Shown here piece after piece: positions 54,850-64,000 of a stretch of 64,000 nucleotides of DNA. The notes beneath the pieces were generated by a model. It ran no database searches. It was not told the origin of the DNA and saw only the letters and a list, made by a program, of their open reading frames with translations. The translations under genes were made by a program, and so were the position numbers. How positions within the stretch are numbered: position 1 is the stretch's first letter; each line of letters opens with the position of its first letter. This stretch comes from Entoloma clypeatum (Eukaryota > Basidiomycota > Agaricomycetes > Agaricales > Entolomataceae): contig OY751488.1 of NCBI GenBank assembly GCA_963565915.1, positions 1,860,001-1,924,000 on the forward strand, given 5' to 3'.

Positions 54850-55540
54850 TAAACCCGAAAAGCCGCACGATCTTCTGGACCAATGATTATCCGTTTGTGC
54901 CTCAGAGCTCATTCGCACGACCACCTCAGGAGTTTTGCCCAGGTGTCGACCCAACTTTCCTCAATATTTATCTGCACAGTAATCACTAATCTGACAGGAT
55001 TTTCGGGGGGGCGGCCGGGTGTCCTGGAGCTGTGCATCTTGACAGAATTCTCTGAAGGCGATTTTGGCATAATTCTTTGAAACATCTTTCACATCTATTG
55101 ATAGCTGAACGAGGAAGTCGCATCTTTACCTCGAGGTGGACGCATGGGGGAGAAAGCCCGCCCATGTAAGGTGGAAATTAAAGGCACGTCAATATGTACT
55201 TATCGTAAGTAGCACATCTGAGAATGATGCAATGATAGGACGTGAGTAAGAATGTAATTACAGTAAGGACTCGTACGCTGAATGCTCGTTGTGCAGAGAT
55301 GCAGAAAAGAGCCCACTGGCGACACGCCAGATAAATCTGGGTTGCAACTGACGGAGGTATCAGATGGCCTGTGAAAGGTAATGAACTTGCGTACAGAACG
55401 AAAAGCAATCTCATACGCCAAGAACCGGGATTAGTTGAGCCTAGTCTCTGTACAGTGTAGTTCCCCGACGCATTTCAACCTAACCTATTTCCTATTGTTC
55501 AAATTGTGAGTAGACTTTCCCAATTCTCATGCCTGGGAGA
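54850..55540. other. Intergenic
   Basis: No gene supported. Short frames on both strands lack motifs and consistent splice sites. Confidence 0.45.
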
Positions 55541-55543
55541 CAC

Positions 55544-56203
55544 TCACGAGTGTACAAATATAAATGGCCACGATTCTGCGCAGTGCCCAAATTTCTGACT
55601 CAGTAAATCTCCTAAAAGTCCTAGCCCGAGAACGGATGCGTCCCTCAAATCTTGAGTGATAATGCCGTCAAGAATCATTTGGTCTGCTCTCCTTCTTCGT
55701 GCATTGTCTTTGCGCCGTATCGGTTTTTGGCTTCGGCTGTCAAGGTTCGCGCCTAGTGTGACACGCCAGACCATCTTTTCTGCTGAAACCTCCCATGTGT
55801 TAGGCAACTTTCCAAGTAGTTTCGGGTCCGGTTATAACAACTTTCTGCAGAAAACATAATAAGCCATCAACAGGGGATAAGTAATAGTAGTTTCTCTCAT
55901 GTTGGCCCCCTTCTGGAACGTTCCCAACCACAGAGAAGATCCAGCCGACGATGTCGTACAATGTTTCCAAGCCGAATACTCGACCTTGATAATTGACATT
56001 CTCCACAGTGCCATCTTGGAGGAAATATCCCTGGACTTTCATTGTCTGGATCCCCTGCTCCTCTGCCACCAAATGTCAGCTCAATGGTGTAGTGGCCGTT
56101 GGCCAGATCCACTTGCTGCGTAGTCGTCATACATAGCAAACACATCAAGCATGACAACATGCCTATTGAACATGCGAAGGTAATTGATCGCTGACCCGGC
56201 CAT
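55544..56203 (-). CDS. Possible spliced or broken gene, unknown product
   Basis: Successive minus-strand open pieces look protein-like: MAGSAINYLRMFNRH, a possible intron (GTTGTC...ACGCAG), QVDLANGHYTIELTFGG, then in another frame IQTMKVQGYFLQDGTVENVN and FGLETLYDIVGWIFSVVGNV, and KVVITGPETTWKVA. The join between the second and third piece needs a frameshift, because no clean intron fits. No family recognised. It may be a pseudogene or a gene whose exons I have mis-set. Confidence 0.3.
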
Positions 56204-56928
56204 TTAGATTGGGGTGGGGCAAAGAGGTGTTACTGAAACCACCATCGTTAAACGTTAAACGTTCGACACCACCCCCCATACATCGGAGCCCTCGGACCCC
56301 GCAAAGACACTTTGATAACATGTCGGGTGTAAGCCTGCTATATTTTCCTTGGTGGGAGCTTCAAGTTTGACTGATTTTCCAGCAAAAGTTCAAAACAGCG
56401 ACTACGGTATGCAGATCAAAGATACACATTGGTCTTCAAGTCGAGAGTCTTACGGTTCTCCCAGCGCAGGGAATGGTCAACAGAAGTATTTGCGAAAGAG
56501 AATGTAAAAGCCATGCTGACACTCGCTACCGAACTCAAACAAATCGAGGTTCTGCTGGAAGAAATTAAGGGAAGCCAGTACATGTTTTCCGCAACCGTTG
56601 CGCAAGGTTCGGACAAGCAGTACTACTTGTACAATTGCGTAACGGAGTCTTGCGCTCTCATCACAAGCCGTTTGCGCCCTGTCGACAACATTATAAGGAC
56701 GACATTACGAAGGTTGAAGTTGAGATGTATAAGGAGTGAAATGGCGTGGCAAGGCAAGGAAAGTAAGCAGAAACAGAATTCCAATACATAAACTACCACT
56801 GTTATAGAACCAATCAGCATGTTCCAGTGTCTGTTCTGCCCATCGTCCTCCTGAACAAGTCCCTCCGGCCATAATCCGACATCGCTGACGCCGATCGAAT
56901 GTATTTCCCCGACTTATTTCAACCTACT

Positions 56929-57625
<697 letters not shown>

Positions 57626-57802
57626 GAGTATGAACGATTCTCGACAGGATGAGAGCCAGTGAACGGTTCACCTGATGACTAAGAAGTCGTTCATCTCATT
57701 ACTGCTTCCACGGAACTACTTATAAGATAGTTGACAATCCCTGCAAATGAATATCACAATGTGGCCCGCCACCTAGCCTCTAAAATAAATCCTCCCTTTA
57801 GT

Positions 57803-59586
57803 CTAAGGAAGCTTCCAGATCAAGCTAATCCCAATAGCAACCAGCACAGTCGGCACCACCGACTTTACCACCACTGCATTCCGCCCATTCGTATCGGAAG
57901 GTCCCCACCACCGAATTTCAGACCACAGTAGGGGCCCAAACACAACGCACGCCGTCCAAAACTAAGAGATGGAAGATCAACAGTCAGAATCGAGCATCAA
58001 AAGAGCCACAAATGCAGATGGACATACGACACGTATACTCTTCAGTGTTAAGTAGGGGTACTGGTCGATCGTTGCCACAGTATATGCGGGTTTCTCGCCA
58101 CCTGAAGTGGATGACGTCGAGGGAACAGGCTTTGGATGCGTGAACAACACCCAGATGGAGTAGAAGGCGACGTAGAAGAAGTGGTAGGCAAGGAGGAGTG
58201 GAGAAGGGGCAATTCTGATAGGACAGGAATGAGTTGGGATCACAAGTAAAGAAACATCGCTTACCCAGATAGAAGAGAGACAGGCCCATTTATACATTCA
58301 CCGCCTCGTTCAAAGTATTTGAAGCATCCGGTACGCAGAACGGCCAGCTGTTCATCTGCAGAGGTGGAGAATAATACCGTCAGTCGTGAAAAATTAGAAT
58401 AGAACATACATAACCAACCGTCAGCACCGAACAAATCGTACAGGGCGACGCTCAGGATGTTGACCGTCGAAGAGAGCGGTTTCCTGCACCAGTGCCATTG
58501 ATACAACGCTTGTTTCACCTCGTCCCAGTCTGAAAGGTCCGGTATTGCGCCGATGAGGCTCGTGAGTATTACGACGTCGTGAAGGGCGACGGTCATGCCG
58601 CCACCTGTCAAAGGATGCCGCATATTCCAAGCATCTCCGAGGAGGATCGCTCCTTCTTTGGCTCCAGGACAACCCTGTTGGACTGGGGGTAGGAAAGAAT
58701 TCGGCATGCGGCGTAACCGGTCTTTGTCCAGAGCAGCTCGGACAGGAGCGTGTAGTGCCGGCGGGAGTTGGGGGGCAATATGGGTTAAAATATGTTCCTA
58801 GGAAAGGACATGTGAACAAAGACGCGTACGGGAGAAAAAATGCGGGGAAGTCACCTTGAGATCTGACGGAAGAGGTGTCTTGATATCGACGAGCATCCGG
58901 GTGTCATGCTCCGAAATTTGGTACAGTAGGACGGGACCAGACCCCTTTATGAGCGCCACTGTACCGTGTTTGGGTATCGGTAATGTGGCATTTTCTAGGA
59001 TAGCACCTACGAAATGGCTTTTCGTTGTCGACTTCGCGCCGGTATCGCCCATAACAGCCGTCCGGAAGTTCGAAAAGCACCCATCCGCAATGACGACCAG
59101 GCTCGCATGGAACGCCTCTTTCTCGGAGTCTCCTCCGTCCTTCCTCACCGCGCGAACGCCAGTGACCTTCCCCGTGGCTTCGCATTCTAAGAGGTCCGTG
59201 ACCGTCGCCTCGATGACGTCGACGCCCGCTGCCTTCTTCGCTGCAGCCCTCAAGTTCATAATGAACCGCCCGTGGTGGAAGCTCCGCCCCTCGTGCTCTC
59301 CAGGATAAGGGATGTGCACGGCCTTGCCGCTCTCGAAAACGCAGTAGCCGTTCACGGGTATGGCGTCAATGCCCTCCAGACAGGACTCGAGCCCCATTTG
59401 CTTCAGTGCAATAACGCCGCCAGGCTGGAGGAGCTCGCCCACTATCCGGTCGGGTTCTGCTAGCGAGCGTTCGAGAAGCGCGATCCTGAGAGGCTTTGGC
59501 CGGGAGAGGATCGAGAGTGAATGAGCGAGAGAGGAACCCGCTATTCCTGCGCCGACGATGAGCACGTCGTAGTCGTTTTTCGTCAT
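57803..59586 (-). CDS. ERG1: Squalene monooxygenase (squalene epoxidase)
   Basis: Five exons: 59586-58855, 58797-58419, 58355-58265, 58214-58028, 57961-57803; 1548 nt, 515 residues. Start MTKNDYDVLIVGAGIAGSSL is the first in-frame ATG and sits just before the FAD-binding GxGxxG. Further motifs: VGELLQPGGVIALKQMGLES, VVIADGCFSNFR (DG motif), LLGDAWNMRHPLTGGGMTVA (second FAD motif), TGCFKYFERGGECINGPVSL, and two hydrophobic C-terminal segments (LLAYHFFYVAFYSIWVLF; VLVAIGISLIWKL) that anchor it in the ER. It makes 2,3-oxidosqualene from squalene, the first oxygen-dependent step of ergosterol synthesis and the target of terbinafine. Length and motifs are complete. Confidence 0.95.
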
Positions 59587-59874
59587 GTCTTGTGGAAGAA
59601 CCGTCGGTGGGTTGGAGGGGGAAGGCAAAGTGTTATTAGGGTATAAAGAAGAGGCCACTGGTTGCCGCCCAGTTGCACCGTGATATTGACAAGTCTTGAA
59701 GTGGTGTGACTGTTGGGGTTGTCGGCATTACCCGTAACGCGCTGCGCCAAAGAGCATTGGCGCGAAATTGAAATAATTCACTTCGAGTGCTTCTATGCCT
59801 CAGCTTGCGACATCGATAGTAAAGGCAGAAACTTAAAGGCCGCCATATCTCACCCATAATTTTTTTTCTGTAGC

Positions 59875-60973
59875 CTTACAACACGAAGCTATAATACGCT
59901 AGCATAGCTCCCGTCCCCCCACCACAATATTCAGTCGCATTCCCTGTACAAGGGAAACTGCACGCCGAATTCGGTAGATTGTCGCCAAGCGGCACCTTGA
60001 GATGATTCGTTGGGTAATCACACCCTGAACAGTATATATGAAAGCTCAGTTTGTGTCCCTGCGAATCGGGAAAAGGAGATCCTCACAGCACTGCTGACCA
60101 AACTGCATGCCTGCGACGTGGAAGCCTTGAGCATGGCAGGCATCGATACATCTCTCGACGGTGAGCTCCTCGTCCGGGATGGGTGGTACAGGTCGATACT
60201 TGAGCGTGGTTATGCCACCGCTATATACACCGAGGAGCTTTAAATTGATGAAGACGCTGTGGGGAAGAAAGGACTTACGTGAAGGAGTTGGATCTGTGAA
60301 ATTGACATGATCAATGGACGTTTACAAAATATTTGGAGCAGAAGCCAACCTGTAACAGAGGCCACCATAGACATCGTTGGAGTATCCGGAATAACCGTTG
60401 TACGAAAAGATAGCGGACGCAGGACCAACAGTGTACGGCAACCCATTATAGTTGTAAATGTTGATTGCGTTGGGACCCCCGCAAATCTCATTTGCATTGC
60501 CGGAGCAAGTCATGGTGCACCCAGTCACCGTTCCATAGTTGTACAAAATCGAATTACCGCAATCTTCGAATGCGTCATCCGTCAGTTATGCAAGCAGTTA
60601 GAGCACATCAAGAAGAAATACCGACAGCATTCGCTAGAATATTCGACTCCAGCCAAAGGAAATCCGAGCGAGTGACAAGTGTCAAGACAAGATTCTACGG
60701 TGTTGGTAGAAGTGCCCCCGACGGTGTGGTGAAGGGTGCGATTGACTGGGCTATCTCTGATGGGGAAGGATGTAAGTACAGTACCAGGCGCGATGGACGG
60801 GGTAAAATGACTTGCCCCCAGCAACCAAGCGACGACCAAAGTCCGTATGTCGAGGGCGGATCACGAGGAATCACTGCTGACGCCTTGAGAGATGCAGTTA
60901 GAAAAATACAATCGAGAGCACGAGGGCAGCATACCGCGACAAAGGATATCATGGAAAGGAAGGCGAGAACCAT
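59875..60973 (-). CDS. Secreted protein with two WSC domains
   Basis: Exon 1 (60973-60935) encodes the start of a signal peptide (MVLAFLSMISFVA); exon 2 60893-60816; exon 3 60756-60626; exon 4 from 60563. First WSC domain: SLGCW, ESCLDTCHSLGFPLAGVEY, ECYCGNSILYNYG, CTMTCSGNANEICGGPNAIN. After further short introns comes a second: LGVYSGGITTLKYRP, VERCIDACHAQGFHVAGMQF, GCDYPTNHLKVPLGDN, CSFPCTGNATEYCGGGTGAM, ending YYSFVL. WSC domains have eight conserved cysteines and bind polysaccharide; fungal examples include cell-wall stress sensors and wall-associated enzymes. No transmembrane segment follows, so this is probably a secreted wall-binding protein. Intron 2 (60815-60757) begins GCAAGT rather than GT. 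Confidence 0.82.
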
Positions 60974-60979
60974 AGTGAA

Positions 60980-62290
60980 GATCGTTCACACTAGAAGTGC
61001 CTTACACCTTGAAGCATCCTGGGGAGAGTGGCCTTTATACTCGATGGTGTGGACGCATGGGGAAGACAACCCATGTAAGATGGAAAGGCACGTCAATATT
61101 TATCATGGCACATTTGAGAATGATGCGGCGATAAGTAGAACGCGAAAAGTTCGGGTGTTCACTAAGGAGTACGCTGAGGGACGTATCCTATACGTCCGCC
61201 TGCGATTGGCTAGAGGAAAGAGTCCCTTCCTCATCCTGCGGTTCCTTTAGGGTGTAGAACTGACCCCGTACAGTCCGGAAGTGATTCAAGTGGCGAAGTC
61301 TGGAAAATGGGGAGAAGGGCTGATGGTCAAAGGGGAAAGATGCACCTCTGCTATTCTGTCCGTCGCATAGGGGTTTGAAACAGGCACAGGTCCCATATCT
61401 TGTGAGCTCGAATGTGTCATGAACTTGAGCGGGCATTTCTTGGGCATTTCCGAACCCTCCATATAATCAGTCATTGGACTTGCCCAGCCTCCAGGCGATG
61501 GCAGTGAGCCACTTGTCGGTAATCCAGGCCCTCGCATGTGCGTGCCCTACATACGCGTCCAACCGTCAAGCGGAGTAAAGAGCAATGGGAGGCCAACCAC
61601 ACAGGGACAGGGATCAGGAACGGGCCGAACGGCGGGGCTGAATACCGTAGAGAGTTCACAGAACAAGTCACCTTCGGACGAGTTCGAGGCTATCCTCAAG
61701 AACGAGTTTGCTGCAGTGGTTGGCTTTCGACATGGGAACGTTCGCGGACAAGAAGAAGGTGAAGCTAGGGCGAGGTGCTGTTGTTCGCCTTGGGATCGGT
61801 ACATCCAATGCTGTCCTGGCTCATTCCTTGAATCTGAACTCGTGAAGTTACTAAATGAATAGGAACAGGCTGCCGCCGAGTGCCTGAAGAAGCTGTGCGA
61901 GTTCTAGCAGTGGCCTTAAAATAGACGGATCCATGAAAGGAGGAGCCTACAAAAATGGAAAGGGAAAGAGCAAGAAGCTATGAACTCACGAGGAGTTGTA
62001 TTTCCAAAGATTGTATTGCAACATTGAGATACCGAAGCAGCACGGAATCCCCTAGTAAAAGGCGAGGGGATTGTCTGCTTGATGCTTCGGCTGTTGCTGT
62101 ATATGACTAATGACGCCGGGTAGTCGCGACCTGGTTTTTGCATTTTGTTCAGCCGACGGGGTTTGCACGTGACTCGCAAAAACTCACAAATATGGTAATG
62201 CCAATGTGTTTGACTGACGTGTTCGGTCTATGTAATATAGAGGTCCTCAACCCCACCCGCCACAGCATACTAATCTAACTCTGCAACCTT
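60980..62290. other. Intergenic or unresolved
   Basis: No gene I can support. Frames on both strands between 61190 and 61910 are open for 80-110 codons without recognisable motifs. On the plus strand TTACTAAATGAATAG (61846-61860) looks like a branch site and acceptor, followed by EQAAAECLKKLCEF and a stop at 61907, so a small spliced gene is possible. Confidence 0.35.
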
Positions 62291-62294
62291 CACC

Positions 62295-63414
62295 ATGTTA
62301 TCTCCCAGTATCCAGGCCCTGGCTCTTGCCGCCATGATGGCGCCTTTTCTGGCGTCTGCGGCCATATTTCCCAAAAGTTCGCAGGTGAAGATGCTTGACG
62401 CGAAGGGGTTCAATAAAGCGATGAACACAGATGTGCGTAGCATACCTCTCCGGTGTTACAATGTTCGCTAATGTTGCATCTATCCTCAGCAAACGAGCCT
62501 AGTCGCGTTCGTCGCGCCATGGTGCGGGGTAAGTCCCAAAGCACTATTCGAGACTGTTGTCCATGTTGGAGGTTATCATTCACATAGCACTGCCAACGAC
62601 TAGCGCCCGAGTACGTGAAAGTCGCCACCGGGTTATCTCCTATGGTCCCTGTATATGCCGTCGACTGCGATGTGGAGGAGAATAAACGTCTATGTGGCGA
62701 GCAGGGCGTGAAGGGTTTCCCGACTGTCAAGGTATGCGTCCTCTCTATCCTAATTAAGCAATTACGAAGCTTATATTCTTGTAGTTGTACCCCCGCGGAA
62801 GCCAGCTTGGCTCGATGACATACGAAGGTGAACGGACGGCTGGGGCGCTCTTCAAGTGGGCATCCCTTCGTATACCCAATACAATAGAAAAGCTTCCCAA
62901 AGTCGATGATGTCAATTCCTGGATCAAAAAGGTACGAACAGGTGCAACTGAGAAATTTGCAGGAGAATCAACCGGTATTTCTTTCTCAGACCGTCAAGAA
63001 AGACCGCGCCGTGCTTATTACCAAGGACAGCAAAATTCCGATACTCTGGAAAGTCCTTAGCAACAACTTCAAAGGCAAAATAGATTTGGGCGTGCATCGA
63101 GATCATGATGGCGATTCGTTCAAGGCGCTCGGCCTAGAAACTGCATCTTCTAAAGTGCTGATCTACCCAGCTGGTTCCACGAAGTTTGCACTGTACGAAG
63201 GTCAACACATGTTCCCGTTTACGCATTATCATGCCGTTAACCTTTTTCCGAACGTGTTTCAGGTAAAACAAAGATGGAACCGCTATCGAAACACTTCGAA
63301 TCCGTCTTAGATGGTACCGCTGTTCTTAAATTTTTCGAGATAGAGGAACAACAGTCCACAGCGACGCCAGAGGCGCAGGAAACGGAACAGGCTATTCCCA
63401 AGGACGAGCTTTGA
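62295..63414 (+). CDS. ER protein disulfide isomerase, Mpd1/P5-like, KDEL-tagged
   Basis: Six exons: 62295-62432, 62490-62528, 62588-62731, 62785-62931, 62963-63200, 63263-63414; 858 nt, 285 residues. Signal peptide MLSPSIQALALAAMMAPFLA. A single thioredoxin domain has the active site FVAPWCGHC, split by an intron between Gly and His; the fold continues EYVKVATGLSPMVPVYAVDC, then GVKGFPTVKLYPRG with the cis-proline. A second domain without cysteines (AVLITKDSKIPILWKVL, then VLIYPAGSTKFALYEG) and the ER-retrieval end KDEL follow. It oxidises and rearranges disulfides in secretory proteins. Intron 4 would be only 31 nt; without it the frame would change. The start has a good context (CACCATG). 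Confidence 0.9.
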
Positions 63415-64000
63415 TTATTGCCATGCGTTAGTTTGTTGTGCGGGACAACTGTGATAATTGATAAATAAACTTAGGGATGATGGCTTCTTGAATCTCAACA
63501 GGAGGCCTTCCAAGTTCTCGCACACAATCTCTCTATTCTGGATCCTTGCACGCACGATGATCATTCCAGATCCAGATCCTGAACCTGATAGCAAGCAAAG
63601 ACACTGAGTCCGGTCAACCACAAGGTTCATTCCTATGTAGGCGCCTCCACGCCCCGACAGCGCCCAACCGATCAATGTCATCATTGTCAAGATCGAGGAG
63701 AACTATTGTATCAAGATGCAGCCCCAAGAGCCCGAGGGTGCATCCACAATTATTAGACGGGTGGCCGTTCCCGCTATGAGACGAACTTCTACACAGATAT
63801 GACCAAGGTACTTTTGTATTCGTTCAGTTTTTGGTCCAAAAAAATCTGGTCAAGCCAAAGTGTCGTTGGAAAACTTCGGAAGGTGTTTGTTTTGGCTTGT
63901 TTACAGGTAAAGACTCTGGCCCGGGATGCCCTATTCATTCCAGAGCTGCATGTTTCTGGAAGGAGGGAGTACGAGCTCAGTATAGGATGGTGAGAGCAGA
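63415..64000. other. Downstream flank, nothing assigned
   Basis: Short frames only; no motif recognised on either strand. Part of another gene may begin beyond the window. Confidence 0.4.

Noticed and set aside
56429..56791. 120-codon plus-strand frame
   Set aside because: Its first codon is TTG, not ATG; the first in-frame ATG is far inside, and no motif or splice context supports it.
60465..61250. 261-codon plus-strand frame
   Set aside because: Antisense to the WSC-domain gene, which has matching cysteines, splice sites and signal peptide on the minus strand.
61536..61907. Plus-strand gene with NKSPSDEFEAILKNEFAAVV and a spliced end EQAAAECLKKLCEF
   Set aside because: No consistent exon set could be built and no family is recognised; noted only as a possibility.
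63415..63690. 91-codon minus-strand frame
   Set aside because: It overlaps the 3' flank of the disulfide isomerase gene, with no motif and no splice support.

Overview
This is a stretch of a basidiomycete (mushroom-forming, Agaricomycetes-like) nuclear genome. The evidence is host genes with many short GT-AG introns (about 40-70 bp), a polyporopepsin-type aspartic protease, two-WSC-domain and squalene-epoxidase genes of fungal type, and a dense mixture of Ty1/Copia, chromodomain-bearing Ty3/Gypsy and Plavaka-like elements. I cannot name the species.

Layout. Bases 1-50,640 are a transposable-element island with almost no host genes. In order: a truncated hAT-like non-autonomous DNA element (1-1641); a complete Copia element A (1968-7806, TSD GTAAT); a short MITE (7979-8191) and an RT scrap (8192-8634); the 5' LTR and gag of Gypsy element G (8635-10091); a second hAT-like element J (10092-12490); Gypsy element F (12491-23015) split by a gag-only Copia-type element I (13882-20265); a Plavaka-like transposase fragment (23016-24085); Gypsy element D on the minus strand (24742-31478); an old minus-strand Copia element C (31479 to at least 41902) interrupted by Copia B (32894-38679, TSD TATTC); Gypsy element E (41903-49170, TSD AATAC), inserted at or next to the C LTR; and a small MITE (50255-50631). 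Bases 51,010-63,414 are host gene space: aspartic protease, a cysteine-rich secreted protein, cytidine deaminase, squalene epoxidase (ERG1), a two-WSC-domain secreted protein (all minus strand), and a KDEL-tagged protein disulfide isomerase (plus strand).

Most interesting observation. Gypsy elements D, E and F each carry an extra gene on the opposite strand, between the chromodomain end of pol and the 3' LTR. Its product has a charged coiled-coil N-terminus, a Zn(II)2Cys6-type cluster (C-x2-C-x6-C, linker, C-x2-C-x6-C), an acidic tail and a basic nuclear-localisation-like C-terminus. A 48-49 bp phase-2 intron lies in the linker between the two cysteine triplets in all three copies, although the D and E proteins share little other sequence. 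Antisense genes are known in a few other LTR elements; a spliced antisense Zn2Cys6 gene is new to me.

Second mechanism. The same Gypsy families appear to self-prime (Tf1-like): 11-12 nt at the predicted RNA 5' end, 31-33 bp downstream of a TATA-like box in the LTR, are complementary to the bases just after the 5' LTR, and both sides have changed together in element G. The Copia elements instead carry a primer site matching the anticodon region of initiator tRNA-Met. Most in-frame stops in the elements are TGA where a sister copy has CGA, pointing to loss of methylated CpG.
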